A DNA stretch of 64,000 nt, from assembly GCF_021602025.1 (NCBI RefSeq), contig NZ_BQHW01000007.1, positions 1 through 64,000 on the forward strand, in the 5' to 3' direction. The position numbers were made by a program, and so were the translations under genes. The notes under the pieces are model-generated. The model saw nothing but the letters and a program-made list of their open reading frames with translations, was not told the origin of the DNA and ran no database searches. Source of the stretch: Pseudomonas ceruminis (GTDB lineage: Bacteria; Pseudomonadota; Gammaproteobacteria; Pseudomonadales; Pseudomonadaceae). Below are positions 19,568 through 29,902 of this stretch, piece after piece; position 1 is the first letter of the stretch, and each line of letters opens with the position of its first letter.

Positions 19568-20583
19568 CACAAGGTCTCCTTGGTTTTGGCAGGGGTCTTG
19601 TCGTTGCCCGTGCGGGATGGCCGCAGACGCTTGCCCAGTTCGGCCAGCCCGCCCCACAGGCCGCCACGCATGAACACCACCACCAGGATCAGGATCGCCC
19701 CCAGCAGCATCAGCCAGCGAGGCCAAAGCTCGGACAGCACATCGCCCAGTACCACGATGGCGCCGGCGCCCAGCAGCGAACCGAACAGCGAGCCCGTACC
19801 GCCGACAATGGTCATGATCAGGATGTTCTCGCTCATCATCAGGTCGATGTTCGACAGCGGCGCGAAGTGCAGCAGCATCGCGTACAGCGCCCCGGCGATG
19901 CCGGTGATGGCGCCCGACAGCATGAACACCAGGATCTTGAAGTGGCGGGTGTCGTAGCCAATGGCGGCGGCGCGGGTTTCGTTTTCGCGGATCGCCAGCA
20001 GGGTGCTGCCGAAGGGCGAGCGGATTACCCGCAGCGCGCCAGCGAAAATCAGCAGGAACAGAACCGCGACGAACACATAGAAGTGCCGAGGGTCGGCCAG
20101 GTCGACCAGCACATGGCCGGCGATTTCGATGTTCGGCCGCGGTACGTCGAGCAGGCCGTTGTCACCGCCCGTCCAGCCGCTGAGGGTATAGGCCAGGAAG
20201 TACGCCATCTGGCTGAAGGCCAGGGTCAGCATGACGAAGTAGATGCCCGTGCGGCGGATCGCCAAGGCGCCCACCAGCAGCGCCAGAAAGGCACCGAACA
20301 CCGCCGCGCCAAGCAGAGCGCTGAACATGCCCCACTGCAGGTGGATCATCAGCAGCGCCGCGCCATAGGCACCCACCCCGAAGAAGATGCCTTGGCCAAA
20401 CGACAGCAGGCCGGTGTAGCCAAGCAGCAGGTTGCAGGCCAGCGCCGCCAGGGCAAAAATCAGGATCTCGGTGGCCAAGGTGGCCGATGGCAGCATCAGC
20501 GGCAGCGCCACCAGGCTGGCGAGCACCAGCAGCAGCAGGGCAGGGGTGCGGCCCTTCACGGGCAATGGATTTCTCTCGCTCAT
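19567..20583 (-). CDS. branched-chain-type ABC transporter permease (LivM-like)
   Basis: Membrane protein of about 338 residues with eight or more hydrophobic helices and the LivM motif 'LLLGYTGLLSFGQGIFFGVGAYGAAL' region. It ends in a charged tail after 'FMRGGLWG'. Two starts are possible: ATG 20583, with better spacing from GGGAG, or ATG 20589, forming ATGA with the LivH stop; I chose 20583. Confidence 0.9.
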   Translation of the reverse strand: MSERNPLPVKGRTPALLLLVLASLVALPLMLPSATLATEILIFALAALACNLLLGYTGLLSFGQGIFFGVGAYGAALLMIHLQWGMFSALLGAAVFGAFLALLVGALAIRRTGIYFVMLTLAFSQMAYFLAYTLSGWTGGDNGLLDVPRPNIEIAGHVLVDLADPRHFYVFVAVLFLLIFAGALRVIRSPFGSTLLAIRENETRAAAIGYDTRHFKILVFMLSGAITGIAGALYAMLLHFAPLSNIDLMMSENILIMTIVGGTGSLFGSLLGAGAIVVLGDVLSELWPRWLMLLGAILILVVVFMRGGLWGGLAELGKRLRPSRTGNDKTPAKTKETL

Positions 20584-20585
20584 CG

Positions 20586-21446
20586 TCATGCTCTCCCGAA
20601 CAGGCCATAGGGGCGGACCAGGATCACCGCGGCCATGGCGCCGTAGATCATTAGGCTGGCGCCTTGCGGCCAGAGGCTGGTCATCATGCTTTGCACCACA
20701 CCCACCAGCAGGCCGCCAACCAGCGCGCCGCCGAACGAGCCCATGCCACCGATCACCACCACCACGAAGGCGATGCCGAGGATCTCCGGGCCCACGAATG
20801 GCTGGGCGCCCCGCAGCGGCGCGAACAGCACGCCGGCCACGCCGGCCAGGCCAACGCCCAGGGCGAACGTCAGGGAGAACAGGCGGAAGATATTGGTACC
20901 CAACAGCGAGACGGTTTCGGTGCTTTCGCTGCCGGCGCGTACCAGGGCGCCGAAGCGGGTGCGCTCCAGCAGCAGCCACAGGCCCAGGCCGATGAGGGCG
21001 GCGAAACCGATCAGGAACAGGCGGTAGTACGGGTAGATGAAGTCACCGAGGATCAACACGCCACGCAGCTCTGGCGGCACGGCGATGTTCTTGCCCACCG
21101 GGCCCCAGATCAGCACCGAGGCTTCCTGGATGATCAGCGCGATACCCAGGGTGACGAGGATCTGGAAGGTGTGTGGCAAGTGGTAGATGCGCTTGATCAG
21201 CAGGCGCTCTACCGCCCAGGCCAGTGCTGCCACCACCAGCGGCGCGATCAGCAGCGCCAGCCAGAAGTTGCCGGTGATTGCCACGGCGGTGTAGCACAGG
21301 TAGGCGCCGAGCAAAAAGAACGCACCGTGGGCGAAATTGACGAAGTTGAGCAGGCCGAAAATGATCGTCAGGCCGACGGCGATGAGGAAATAGATCATCC
21401 CCAAGCCCAGGCCGTTGAGCAGTTGGAACAGGTACAAATCGAGCAT
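20586..21446 (-). CDS. branched-chain-type ABC transporter permease (LivH-like)
   Basis: Membrane protein of 286 residues with about eight helices, family motifs 'GLLNFVNFAHGAFFLLGAYL' (near 30-50) and 'VVVIGGMGSFGGALVGGLLVG' near the C-terminus. With the LivM-like protein it forms the channel of the importer. It sits directly downstream of the binding-protein gene. Confidence 0.92.
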   Translation of the reverse strand: MLDLYLFQLLNGLGLGMIYFLIAVGLTIIFGLLNFVNFAHGAFFLLGAYLCYTAVAITGNFWLALLIAPLVVAALAWAVERLLIKRIYHLPHTFQILVTLGIALIIQEASVLIWGPVGKNIAVPPELRGVLILGDFIYPYYRLFLIGFAALIGLGLWLLLERTRFGALVRAGSESTETVSLLGTNIFRLFSLTFALGVGLAGVAGVLFAPLRGAQPFVGPEILGIAFVVVVIGGMGSFGGALVGGLLVGVVQSMMTSLWPQGASLMIYGAMAAVILVRPYGLFGRA

Positions 21447-21511
21447 GAGTGTGCCCTCGACAGCACGCGGGGCGGCTGCCTGTACGAGTGGTTTTGACTA
21501 ACGCCGCGGCT

Positions 21512-22714
21512 TCAGGCCAGGGCGCAACCGGTGTGGTCTACTTCGACGAACGAGCGGCCGGCGCTGATGACTTCGGCCAGGTCGTCTTCGTCGCGCATCT
21601 GCCCTTGGGGCTTGCCGCGCAACAGGTAGTAGTCCTTCAGTACCTGATGGTCGCCGGGGCGGATCAGCTCGTCGCCGGTCGGGCCCTGGAAGCGCATGCC
21701 CTGCAAGGCCGCGGACACGCTGGCGCCGTCCAGGGTGCCGGCCTTGTTGATGGCTTCAAGCATGACCTTGGTGCCGATGTAGTCGGCCGCCAGCGGGTAG
21801 TTGGGGTTGATGCCGTAGGCCTTCTGGGTGGCCGCGACCAGTTGCTTGTTTAGTGGGGTGTCGACCTGGTGCCAGTACTGTGCGCCCAGGTACACGCCTT
21901 CGAGCACGTCGCTGCCCAGCTCCTGGAACTGGTCGAGGCCGGCCGACCACACCAACAGCACTTTCATGCGGTCCTTGATGCCGAAGTTCACCGCCTGGCG
22001 CAGGGCGTTGGACGACTGGCTGCCAAAGTTGAGCAGCACCAGCACGTCGGGCTTGGCGGCGATGGCGTTGGTCAGGTAACCGGAGAACTCCTGCTCCTGC
22101 AGCGAGTGGTAGCTGTTGCCGATGTGTTCCACACCGAACTCGGCGAAGACTTTGCGCGCGTTGTCCAGCAGCGCATCGCCGAACACGTATTGTGGGGTAA
22201 TGGTGTACCAGCGCTTGGCCTGCGGCAGCTGGCGGATCATCGGCACCAGCGTTTCACGGATGGCGCCATAGGTGGGGACCGACCAGCGGAAGGTCGAGGC
22301 GTTGCAGTCCTTGCCGGTGATTTCGTCAGCGCCCACCGGTGTCATGAACACACCGCCGGCCTTGTGGATCTCCTTGGACACTGCCAGCGCCGAGGATGAC
22401 AGGGTGCACCCCTGGAAAAAGCGTGCGCCGTCCTGGCCGATGGCTTCCTGCACCTTGCGCACGGCCTTGCCGGCGTTGCCTTCGGTGTCGATGACTTTGT
22501 ACTTGAGCGGGTGGCCGAGCACTTGTGGGTATTCGGCGATGGCCAGGCGCGAACCCATGTCGGCATATTTGCCGTAGCTGGCAAAGGCGCCAGACATGGA
22601 TTTGAGCCCATAGAAGGTCAGCGGTTCGTCGGCGAATGCCCGGTGCGCTCCCAGCGGGAGGCTACCTAAGGCACCCAGGGCAAGGCCTGCCTTGAGCAGG
22701 GTACGTCTTTGCAT
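21512..22714 (-). CDS. ABC transporter periplasmic substrate-binding protein (urea/amide-type)
   Basis: Protein of 400 residues of the Leu/Ile/Val-binding superfamily (peripla_BP_6). The N-terminus 'MQRRTLLKAGLALGALG' has a twin-arginine pair, so Tat export is possible, with cleavage near AFA-DEP. The mature part is closer to amide/urea-type binding proteins ('STFRWSVPTY') than to LivK. First gene of the transporter/hydrolase operon; its ligand is probably what the amidase and the M20 hydrolase break down. Confidence 0.87.
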   Translation of the reverse strand: MQRRTLLKAGLALGALGSLPLGAHRAFADEPLTFYGLKSMSGAFASYGKYADMGSRLAIAEYPQVLGHPLKYKVIDTEGNAGKAVRKVQEAIGQDGARFFQGCTLSSSALAVSKEIHKAGGVFMTPVGADEITGKDCNASTFRWSVPTYGAIRETLVPMIRQLPQAKRWYTITPQYVFGDALLDNARKVFAEFGVEHIGNSYHSLQEQEFSGYLTNAIAAKPDVLVLLNFGSQSSNALRQAVNFGIKDRMKVLLVWSAGLDQFQELGSDVLEGVYLGAQYWHQVDTPLNKQLVAATQKAYGINPNYPLAADYIGTKVMLEAINKAGTLDGASVSAALQGMRFQGPTGDELIRPGDHQVLKDYYLLRGKPQGQMRDEDDLAEVISAGRSFVEVDHTGCALA

Positions 22715-22811
22715 AAGTAACTCCTTGGTTGTGGTTATTAGGCAGGAGTGGCAATGACAAAGCGGTGCGGCCGGGCCTGTGTGCAGGCCTCTGTCCAGGC
22801 GGATCAGTGGG

Positions 22812-23591
22812 TCAGTGGTGGTGGTCGAACTCCAGCAGGAAGTTGCGGGCAACCTCGCCTTCCAGCGCGGTCATGTGGTGCTCGGCGTCGCACATGTGCT
22901 CGTGCATCAGGCGGCGTACGGCAGGCTCGTCGCTGGCGCGCAGGGCCAGCAGCAGTTGCTTGTGGTAATCGATGTTGGCGGCAGCGAACTGCTGGCGCTT
23001 GGGCAGGTAGGCCTTCTTCAGCACCACCAGGTCGCGCAGCAGATCGTTGAGGAACACCGCCATGAAGCGCAGCAGCGGGTTGGGGCAGCGGTGCGCCAGC
23101 AGGGTATGGAACTCGATCTCTGCCAGGCGTTGCTCGCGCTGGCCCTCTTCGCTGTCTTCGGGGGTGCTGCAGAAGTCGATGTTGGCCTGCAGCGCGGCGT
23201 AGTCGGTGTCGCTCAGCTGGCCCATGACCGCCACCGCCAGCTCCACCTCGATGACCTTGCGCAGTTGGTACACCTGCTCGCCGTCCAGGTGCTGGAAGTG
23301 CAGGTAGTTGCGCAGGGCACGGCTGGCCGGCTCGGTGCCCACCTCGTTGAGGTAGGCGCCGCCGCTGGGGCCGGTGCGGGTGCTGACCAGGCCTTCGACT
23401 TCCAGGGCCTTGAGCGCTTCGCGGGCGGTGCCTTTGGAGCATTCGAAGTGCTCCATCAGCTCGCGCTCGGTCGGCAGGCGGTCGCCGGGGTGCAAGGCTT
23501 CGGTCACGATCGAGCGCTTGACCGATTCGACGATCACGTCGGACAGCTTCTGGCGCTTGCGTTTGGGTTTGAGCATTTCGCTATTTTTCAT
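22812..23591 (-). CDS. GntR-family (FadR/FCD type) transcription regulator
   Basis: Protein of 259 residues: N-terminal winged helix ('DRLPTERELMEHFECSKGTAREALKALEVEGLV', about residues 36-70) and an all-helical FCD domain with metal-ligand-like His in 'EIEFHTLLAH' and 'HEHMCDAEHHM'. It lies just upstream of the ABC/amidase operon in the same direction and most likely controls it. An 18-base palindrome overlaps its own start codon. Confidence 0.9.
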   Translation of the reverse strand: MKNSEMLKPKRKRQKLSDVIVESVKRSIVTEALHPGDRLPTERELMEHFECSKGTAREALKALEVEGLVSTRTGPSGGAYLNEVGTEPASRALRNYLHFQHLDGEQVYQLRKVIEVELAVAVMGQLSDTDYAALQANIDFCSTPEDSEEGQREQRLAEIEFHTLLAHRCPNPLLRFMAVFLNDLLRDLVVLKKAYLPKRQQFAAANIDYHKQLLLALRASDEPAVRRLMHEHMCDAEHHMTALEGEVARNFLLEFDHHH

Positions 23592-23608
23592 ATTTATGCG
23601 GATAAATA
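23591..23608. promoter_or_regulatory. palindrome at the GntR gene start, candidate operator
   Basis: TATTTAT-GCGG-ATAAATA is a perfect 7-bp inverted repeat in otherwise GC-rich DNA, overlapping the first base of the regulator gene. Its place suits an autoregulatory operator, but it does not match the usual FadR-type half site, so this is an inference. Confidence 0.35.
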
Positions 23609-23718
23609 GGATTTAGCGAATTTTGTCGGGGGCGGTCAATGCTGGCGCAGGGGGGAGGGTCGTAAATGGTGCGAAAGGGTCGGGGAGGGATATGTGGCTA
23701 AGCTGATTGATCGCATGA

Positions 23719-23820
23719 TCAGTACCGGCCTCTTCGCGGGGCAAGCCCGCTCCCACAGGTTGTCCCTGTGTTGAAGGCATCCACTTCAACCGGACTGCCC
23801 CGCGAAGAGGCCGGTACTGA
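23719..23820. repeat. paired REP element (REPIN-like)
   Basis: Two perfect 23-bp inverted copies (23719-23741 and 23798-23820) carrying ACCGGCCTCTTCGCGGG, the P. putida REP core, with GCAAGCCCGCTCCCACAGG inside. Such paired REPs are spread by RAYT transposases and mark intergenic space. No gene overlaps it. Confidence 0.85.
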
Positions 23821-23821
23821 A

Positions 23822-24052
23822 TCAACGCGGCTGGCCAGGCCCCTGTTGCAGGTGCGCCTGGCTGCAATACCAGTCCTTGCCCTGCTGTAGCGCCCGGTCA
23901 TTGGGCAGGTGCACGCCGCAGTGGGCGCAGCGCACCATTTTCAGCGGGTCGTCGAGCTTTTGCTCGGGGTGCGATTGCTGGCTGATCTTGAATTTGCGCC
24001 ACAGCCAGAACGCGGCGGCGATCAGGGCAATCCAGAAAAGTAGGCGAACCAT
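23822..24052 (-). CDS. PP0621-family small membrane protein with Cys cluster
   Basis: Protein of 76 residues: an N-terminal membrane helix (MVRLLFWIALIAAAFWLW), a short charged linker, and a C-terminal zinc-finger-like pattern CxxC-x(16-18)-C-x(3)-H ('RCAHCG...WYCSQAH'). It resembles the Pseudomonas 'PP0621 family', function unknown. The metal-binding part would probably face the cytoplasm. Between the GntR gene and bamD in conserved position. Confidence 0.8.
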   Translation of the reverse strand: MVRLLFWIALIAAAFWLWRKFKISQQSHPEQKLDDPLKMVRCAHCGVHLPNDRALQQGKDWYCSQAHLQQGPGQPR

Positions 24053-24102
24053 GGTGTCCAGCTTGTCGATTGAGGAAGACCACAGTCTAGGATGCGGCCA
24101 AT

Positions 24103-24132
24103 AAAAAAGGGAGGCCCCAGGCCTCCCTTTCT
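24103..24132. terminator. terminator downstream of bamD
   Basis: AAAAAAGGGAGGCC / GGCCTCCCTTT form a strong stem with A and T runs on either side, just past the bamD stop on the minus strand. Confidence 0.85.
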
Positions 24133-24146
24133 CGTACCACGGTGCC

Positions 24147-25166
24147 TCAGTCGAACAGACCAAAGGTCATGTAGCTGAACCACGAGCGGTCTTTTTCGGC
24201 TTCTTTCGGGCCTACCGGCAGGATCGGGTCGCCGTTTTCGTCTTTGGGCAGCAGCTCTTGCGGCATCTCGGCGCGGGCATCCTGGAACTGCTTGACCACG
24301 TCCTGGTTGGCGCGGGTTTCACCCGGTGGCAGCGGCGTATCGGTTTCGATCAGGCCCAGGGTTGCCTTGGACAACCAGCCACGGCCGTCGGACTCGGTCT
24401 GCTTGGGCTGGAACTGGCCATCGACCAGGCTCGGGTGGTCAGGGTAGTTCAGCTTGAGGGTTTCCAGGCTGGTGGCCGCCAGTTCGTCCAGGTGCATCTT
24501 CTGGTACGACTCGACCATCACCGCCAGGCCATCACCGACCGATGGGGTCTCCTGGAAGTTCTCCACCACGTAGCGACCACGGTTGGCGGCCGCCACATAC
24601 GCCTGACGGCTCAGGTAGTAGTCAGCCACGTGGATTTCGTAGGAGGCCAGCAGGTTGCGCAGGTAGATCATGCGCTGCTTGGCATCCGGGGCGTAGCGGC
24701 TGTTGGGGAAGCGGCTGGTCAGCTGGGCGAACTCGTTGTACGAGTCGCGGGCGGCACCCGGGTCACGCTTGGTCATGTCCAGCGGCAGGAAACGCGCCAG
24801 CAGGCCACGGTCCTGGTCGAACGACGTCAGGCCCTTGAGGTAATAGGCGTAGTCGACGTTGGGGTGCTGCGGGTGCAGACGGATGAAGCGCTCGGCAGCC
24901 GATTTGGCTGCTTCGGGCTCGGAGTTCTTGTAGTTGGCGTAGATCAGCTCGAGCTGGGCCTGGTCGGCGTAACGGCCGAACGGGTAGCGTGACTCCAGGG
25001 CCTTGAGCTTGTTCACGGCGCTGGTGTAGCTCGAGTTGTCCAGATCAGCTTGGGCCTGCTGATACAGCTCGGCTTCGCTGAGGTTCTCGTCAATCACCTC
25101 TTTATTGGAGGAACAGGCCGCGGTGAGCCCGAGGATGGCGATCAGCAGCAGGTGTTTCACTTGCAT
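24147..25166 (-). CDS. bamD: outer membrane protein assembly factor BamD
   Basis: Lipoprotein of 339 residues, subunit of the BAM complex that inserts beta-barrel proteins in the outer membrane. The signal peptide ends in the lipobox 'LTAACSS' (Cys at 18). TPR-like repeats follow ('[15 protein letters not shown]', '[21 protein letters not shown]', '[18 protein letters not shown]'). The C-terminal extension, rich in Pro/Glu, is pseudomonad-type and longer than in E. coli (245 residues). Divergent from rluD. Confidence 0.95.
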   Translation of the reverse strand: MQVKHLLLIAILGLTAACSSNKEVIDENLSEAELYQQAQADLDNSSYTSAVNKLKALESRYPFGRYADQAQLELIYANYKNSEPEAAKSAAERFIRLHPQHPNVDYAYYLKGLTSFDQDRGLLARFLPLDMTKRDPGAARDSYNEFAQLTSRFPNSRYAPDAKQRMIYLRNLLASYEIHVADYYLSRQAYVAAANRGRYVVENFQETPSVGDGLAVMVESYQKMHLDELAATSLETLKLNYPDHPSLVDGQFQPKQTESDGRGWLSKATLGLIETDTPLPPGETRANQDVVKQFQDARAEMPQELLPKDENGDPILPVGPKEAEKDRSWFSYMTFGLFD

Positions 25167-25313
25167 GGCGGCTTGCGTCCCTTTGACGGCCGCTGTCTTG
25201 GGCGGTGCCGTCCTGTTATGATGAGCGCCCCGGCCAACCCCGGGACAAAAGAAGCCGTATTTAACCACAAGCTCGCAGCCGAAACCAAAGGCTGTGCGCC
25301 CGCCGAATCGAGC

Positions 25314-26276
25314 ATGTCCGAGATCATTCAACTTAGCGCAGAGGTACCGTCCGAACTGGGCGGTCAACGCCTCGACCAGGTCGCCGCCCAATTGTTCGCC
25401 GAGTACTCGCGCTCGCGGCTGACTTCGTGGATCAAAGAGGGCCGTCTGACGGTCGATGGCGCCGTCGTGCGCCCCCGCGACACCGTCCACGGTGGCTCGC
25501 TGCTGGTGCTGGACGCCGAGCAGGAAGCCCAGGGCGAGTGGGAGGCCGAAGACATCGAGCTGGACATCGTCTATGAAGACGACCAGATCATGGTGATCAA
25601 CAAGCCTGCCGGGCTTGTCGTCCATCCGGCTGCCGGCCACGCCAGCGGCACCTTGCTCAACGCATTGCTGCATCATGTGCCAGACATCATCAACGTCCCG
25701 CGTGCCGGTATCGTCCACCGCCTGGACAAGGACACCACCGGTCTGATGGTGGTGGCCAAGACCCTGCAGGCGCAGACCAACCTGGTCGACCAGTTGCAAA
25801 AACGCTCGGTCAGCCGCATCTACGAGTGCATCGTGGTTGGCGTGGTCACCGCCGGTGGCAAGATCGACGCCCCGATCGGCCGCCACGGCGGCATGCGCCA
25901 GCGCATGGCGGTAACCGAAGGCGGCAAGCCAGCGGTCAGCCACTACCGTGTGCTCAAGCGCTTCCGCTCCCACACCCATGTGCGGGTCAAGCTGGAAACC
26001 GGCCGTACCCACCAGATCCGTGTGCACATGGCCCATGTCGGGTTCCCGCTGGTTGGCGACCAGACCTACGGCGGTCGCTTCCGCATCCCGCCGGCGGCCA
26101 GCCCGACCATGGTCGAGGCGGTCAAGACCTTCCCGCGCCAGGCCCTGCATGCGCGCTTCCTGGCGCTGGACCACCCGGCCACCGGTGAACGCATGGAATG
26201 GGAATCGCCGCTGCCTGATGACTTCGTCTGGCTGCTGTCGCTGCTGAACCAGGACCGCGAGGCGTTTATCGGATGA
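25314..26276 (+). CDS. rluD: 23S rRNA pseudouridine(1911/1915/1917) synthase RluD
   Basis: Protein of 320 residues: S4 RNA-binding domain (about 18-75, '[19 protein letters not shown]') then the RluA-type catalytic domain with the nucleophilic Asp in '[18 protein letters not shown]' (about 140) and '[12 protein letters not shown]'. It modifies helix 69 of 23S rRNA. The start at 25314 (MSEIIQL) is the family start. It overlaps pgeF by 4 bases. Confidence 0.96.
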   Translation: MSEIIQLSAEVPSELGGQRLDQVAAQLFAEYSRSRLTSWIKEGRLTVDGAVVRPRDTVHGGSLLVLDAEQEAQGEWEAEDIELDIVYEDDQIMVINKPAGLVVHPAAGHASGTLLNALLHHVPDIINVPRAGIVHRLDKDTTGLMVVAKTLQAQTNLVDQLQKRSVSRIYECIVVGVVTAGGKIDAPIGRHGGMRQRMAVTEGGKPAVSHYRVLKRFRSHTHVRVKLETGRTHQIRVHMAHVGFPLVGDQTYGGRFRIPPAASPTMVEAVKTFPRQALHARFLALDHPATGERMEWESPLPDDFVWLLSLLNQDREAFIG

Positions 26277-27013
26277 GTGGTCTGACGCAGTCGCTGCTGT
26301 TCCCCGACTGGCCCGCCCCGGCCTCGGTTCGCGCCTGTGTCACCACCCGTCAGGGCGGTATCAGCCTACCGCCTTATGAAAGTTTCAACCTCGGTGACCA
26401 CGTGGGGGATGACCCCGCCGCCGTTGCCGAGAACCGCCGCCGCCTGAGCGACCAGTTCGCCATCCAGCCTGCCTGGCTCAAGCAGGTGCATGGCCTGGCA
26501 GTGGCGGATGCCGACCCGTCGGTGGTCGCTGAAGCCGATGCCAGCTGGACCGACCAGCCTGGCATTGCCTGCACCGTGATGACCGCCGATTGCTTGCCCG
26601 CGCTGTTCTGCGACCGTGCCGGCACCCGCGTGGCGGCAGCGCATGCCGGCTGGCGCGGGCTGGCCGGCGGTGTGCTGGAAGCCACCCTTGATCGCCTGGC
26701 ACTGGCACCTGAAGACGTGCTGGTGTGGCTGGGGCCGGCCATCGGCCCGCAGGCCTTCGAAGTGGGCCTGGAAGTACGCGATGCCTTTACCGCCGTGCAC
26801 CCGGAGGCTACCAGGGCTTTCGTCGACGGTGAGCGGCCGGGCAAGCTGATGGCCGACATCTACGAGCTGGCGCGGATCCGTCTGGCGGCGCGGGGGGTTA
26901 CTGCTGTTTATGGCGGTGGCTTGTGCACGGTCAGCGACTCACGGTTCTTCTCCTACCGCCGTACCCCGCAGGGTGGGCGCTTTGCGTCGCTGGTCTGGCT
27001 GGACCCGCGCTGA
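26273..27013 (+). CDS. pgeF: peptidoglycan editing factor PgeF (YfiH/DUF152)
   Basis: Protein of 246 residues of the YfiH/laccase-domain family. Metal-site residues are visible: His in 'KQVHG', Cys in 'TADCLPALF', and His in '[13 protein letters not shown]'. In E. coli the homologue cleans wrong amino acids from cell-wall precursors; the family has also been called polyphenol oxidase. ATGA overlap with rluD shows coupling. Confidence 0.93.
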   Translation: MSGLTQSLLFPDWPAPASVRACVTTRQGGISLPPYESFNLGDHVGDDPAAVAENRRRLSDQFAIQPAWLKQVHGLAVADADPSVVAEADASWTDQPGIACTVMTADCLPALFCDRAGTRVAAAHAGWRGLAGGVLEATLDRLALAPEDVLVWLGPAIGPQAFEVGLEVRDAFTAVHPEATRAFVDGERPGKLMADIYELARIRLAARGVTAVYGGGLCTVSDSRFFSYRRTPQGGRFASLVWLDPR

Positions 27014-27070
27014 TTGCCGCGAGCGCCTCGTCGCTAATCCAACCAGCTGACTTCGGTCAACCCCGCTACG

Positions 27071-27098
27071 CTTGAATCTTCCAGAATCAACCTTATCT
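27071..27098 (+). promoter_or_regulatory. sigma-32 heat-shock promoter of clpB
   Basis: CTTGAAT (27071-27077), 13 bases, CCTTATCT (27091-27098). This agrees with the sigma-32 consensus CTTGAAA / CCCCATnT at 6 of 7 and 5 of 7 fixed positions, with spacing inside the accepted range, about 80 bases before clpB. Confidence 0.65.
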
Positions 27099-27177
27099 AT
27101 AAGGTCATCTCAGGCAGGTTTCTTCATTAAAGGCGCTGTCCATCGCTCCGACCTGCCCTTACAGGAAGGTATCCCCC

Positions 27178-29742
27178 ATGCGAATAGACCGTTTGACCAG
27201 CAAGCTTCAACTAGCGATATCCGATGCCCAATCCCTGGCCGTTGGCATGGATCATCCTGCCATTGAGCCCGTGCACCTGTTGCAGGCGCTGATCGAGCAG
27301 CAGGGCGGTTCGATCAAACCGCTGCTGATGCAAGTCGGTTTTGACATCAACAGCCTGCGCCAGGCCCTGGTGAAAGAGCTCGACCAACTGCCAAAAATCC
27401 AGAACCCCACCGGCGACGTGAACATGTCGCAGGACCTCGCGCGCCTGCTCAACCAGGCCGACCGCCTGGCCCAGCAGAAGGGTGACCAGTTCATTTCCAG
27501 CGAGCTGGTGCTGCTCGCCGCCATGGACGAGAACAGCAAGCTGGGCAAGCTGCTGCTCAGCCAGGGCGTGAGCAAGAAAGCCCTGGAAAACGCCATCACC
27601 AACCTGCGGGGCGGCGCGGCAGTGAATGATGCCAACGCCGAAGAGTCGCGCCAGGCCCTGGACAAGTACACCGTCGACCTGACCAAGCGTGCCGAAGAAG
27701 GCAAGCTTGACCCGGTGATCGGCCGTGATGACGAGATCCGCCGCACGGTGCAGGTGCTGCAGCGCCGTACCAAGAACAACCCGGTACTGATCGGCGAGCC
27801 TGGCGTGGGTAAAACCGCCATTGCCGAAGGCCTGGCCCAGCGCATCATCAACGGTGAGGTGCCTGACGGCCTCAAGGGCAAGCGCCTGCTGGCGCTGGAC
27901 ATGGGCGCGCTGATCGCCGGTGCCAAGTACCGCGGCGAGTTCGAAGAGCGCCTGAAGTCGCTGCTTAACGAGCTGTCCAAGCAGGAAGGCCAGATCATCC
28001 TGTTCATCGACGAGCTGCACACCATGGTCGGTGCCGGCAAGGGCGAAGGCGCCATGGACGCCGGCAACATGCTCAAGCCGGCCCTGGCCCGTGGCGAGCT
28101 GCACTGTGTGGGCGCCACCACGCTCAACGAGTACCGCCAGTTCATCGAGAAGGACGCCGCCCTGGAGCGCCGTTTCCAGAAGGTGCTGGTCGAAGAGCCG
28201 AGCGAGGAAGACACCATCGCCATCCTGCGTGGCCTGAAAGAGCGCTATGAGGTGCACCACAAGGTGGCCATCACCGACGGTGCGATCATTGCCGCGGCCA
28301 AGCTCAGCCACCGCTACATCACCGACCGCCAGCTGCCGGACAAGGCCATCGACCTGATCGACGAAGCGGCCAGCCGCATCCGTATGGAGATCGACTCCAA
28401 GCCGGAAGTGCTCGACCGCCTCGACCGTCGCCTGATCCAGTTGAAGGTGGAGTCCCAGGCGCTGAAGAAGGAAGAGGACGAAGCGGCAAAAAAACGCCTG
28501 GAGAAGCTCACCGAAGAAATCGAGCGGCTGGAGCGCGAATACTCCGACCTGGAAGAAATCTGGGCCTCGGAAAAAGCTGAAGTACAGGGCTCGGCGCAGA
28601 TCCAGCAAAAGATCGAGCAGGCGCGCCAGGAGCTGGAAGCCGCACGGCGCAAAGGCGACCTGAACCGCATGGCCGAGTTGCAGTACGGGATTATCCCCGA
28701 CCTGGAGCGCAGCCTGCAGATGGTCGACCAGCACGGCAAGGCAGAAAACCAGTTGCTGCGTAACAAGGTCACCGAGGAAGAAATCGCCGAAGTGGTGTCC
28801 AAGTGGACCGGCATCCCGGTCGCCAAGATGCTTGAAGGCGAACGTGAGAAGCTGCTGAAAATGGAAGACCTGCTGCACCAGCGGGTGATTGGCCAGAACG
28901 AAGCGGTCACCGCCGTGGCCAACGCGGTGCGCCGTTCGCGCGCCGGGTTGTCTGACCCCAACCGGCCCAGTGGCTCGTTCCTGTTCCTCGGCCCGACCGG
29001 TGTCGGTAAGACCGAACTGTGCAAGGCGCTGGCCGAGTTCCTGTTCGACACCGAAGAGGCCATGGTGCGCATCGACATGTCCGAGTTCATGGAGAAACAC
29101 TCCGTGGCTCGCCTGATCGGTGCTCCACCAGGCTATGTTGGGTATGAAGAGGGCGGGTACCTGACCGAAGCGGTACGGCGCAAGCCTTACTCGGTGGTGC
29201 TGCTTGACGAGGTGGAAAAGGCCCACCCGGACGTGTTCAACGTGCTGCTGCAGGTGCTCGAGGATGGCCGGTTGACCGACAGCCATGGCCGCACCGTGGA
29301 CTTCCGCAACACGGTGATCGTGATGACCTCCAACCTGGGCTCGGCGCAGATCCAGGAACTGGTGGGTGACCGCGAGGCACAGCGTGCAGCGGTGATGGAT
29401 GCAGTGGGTGCGCACTTCCGTCCGGAGTTCATCAACCGGATCGACGAAGTGGTGGTGTTCGAACCACTGGGCCGCGATCAGATCGCTGGCATCACCGAGA
29501 TCCAGCTCGGCCGCCTGCGCAGCCGCCTTGCCGAGCGCGAGCTGGCGCTGAGCCTGAGCCCGGAGGCGTTGGACAAGCTGATCGCGGTGGGTTACGACCC
29601 CGTGTACGGCGCACGGCCGCTGAAGCGGGCGATCCAGCGCTGGATCGAGAACCCGCTGGCGCAACTGATCCTGGCTGGCAAGTTCCTGCCTGGCACGGCG
29701 ATCACTGCCAAGGTGGAAGGCGAAGAAATCGTGTTTGCCTGA
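27178..29742 (+). CDS. clpB: ATP-dependent disaggregase ClpB
   Basis: Hsp100 chaperone of 854 residues that threads aggregated proteins with DnaK help. Domains: Clp-N repeats (1-145), AAA1 with Walker A '[13 protein letters not shown]' (about 205), the coiled-coil middle domain (about 405-525) where DnaK docks, AAA2 with Walker A '[13 protein letters not shown]' (about 605), and C-terminal D2-small domain. A second internal start, as in E. coli ClpB-95, is plausible near residue 150. Preceded by a sigma-32-like promoter and followed by a terminator. Confidence 0.98.
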   Translation: MRIDRLTSKLQLAISDAQSLAVGMDHPAIEPVHLLQALIEQQGGSIKPLLMQVGFDINSLRQALVKELDQLPKIQNPTGDVNMSQDLARLLNQADRLAQQKGDQFISSELVLLAAMDENSKLGKLLLSQGVSKKALENAITNLRGGAAVNDANAEESRQALDKYTVDLTKRAEEGKLDPVIGRDDEIRRTVQVLQRRTKNNPVLIGEPGVGKTAIAEGLAQRIINGEVPDGLKGKRLLALDMGALIAGAKYRGEFEERLKSLLNELSKQEGQIILFIDELHTMVGAGKGEGAMDAGNMLKPALARGELHCVGATTLNEYRQFIEKDAALERRFQKVLVEEPSEEDTIAILRGLKERYEVHHKVAITDGAIIAAAKLSHRYITDRQLPDKAIDLIDEAASRIRMEIDSKPEVLDRLDRRLIQLKVESQALKKEEDEAAKKRLEKLTEEIERLEREYSDLEEIWASEKAEVQGSAQIQQKIEQARQELEAARRKGDLNRMAELQYGIIPDLERSLQMVDQHGKAENQLLRNKVTEEEIAEVVSKWTGIPVAKMLEGEREKLLKMEDLLHQRVIGQNEAVTAVANAVRRSRAGLSDPNRPSGSFLFLGPTGVGKTELCKALAEFLFDTEEAMVRIDMSEFMEKHSVARLIGAPPGYVGYEEGGYLTEAVRRKPYSVVLLDEVEKAHPDVFNVLLQVLEDGRLTDSHGRTVDFRNTVIVMTSNLGSAQIQELVGDREAQRAAVMDAVGAHFRPEFINRIDEVVVFEPLGRDQIAGITEIQLGRLRSRLAERELALSLSPEALDKLIAVGYDPVYGARPLKRAIQRWIENPLAQLILAGKFLPGTAITAKVEGEEIVFA

Positions 29743-29762
29743 ACCATCCGCTGCAAAGACTA

Positions 29763-29786
29763 GCCCCGCACCTGCGGGGCTTTTTT
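29763..29786 (+). terminator. clpB terminator
   Basis: GCCCCGCACCTGCGGGGC followed by TTTTTT, 20 bases after the clpB stop. Confidence 0.9.
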
Positions 29787-29902
29787 ATGGCCAGCGGTTT
29801 GTCGCAGCTGATTCAGGAACCTGTGGGAACCGGCTCAGCTCCCGTAAAACCGGGCCCCTTTCATTTTTTACGTTAACTTGCTGAAATTTTTGAAAAAACC
29901 GC

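Noticed and set aside
25167-25313. Promoter TTGACG / TATGAT between bamD and rluD
   Set aside because: The two hexamers are 28 bases apart, too far for one sigma-70 promoter.
27211-29664. Long minus-strand open frame opposite clpB
   Set aside because: Same GC-driven shadow effect; composition rich in His/Gln/Leu without domain signals.
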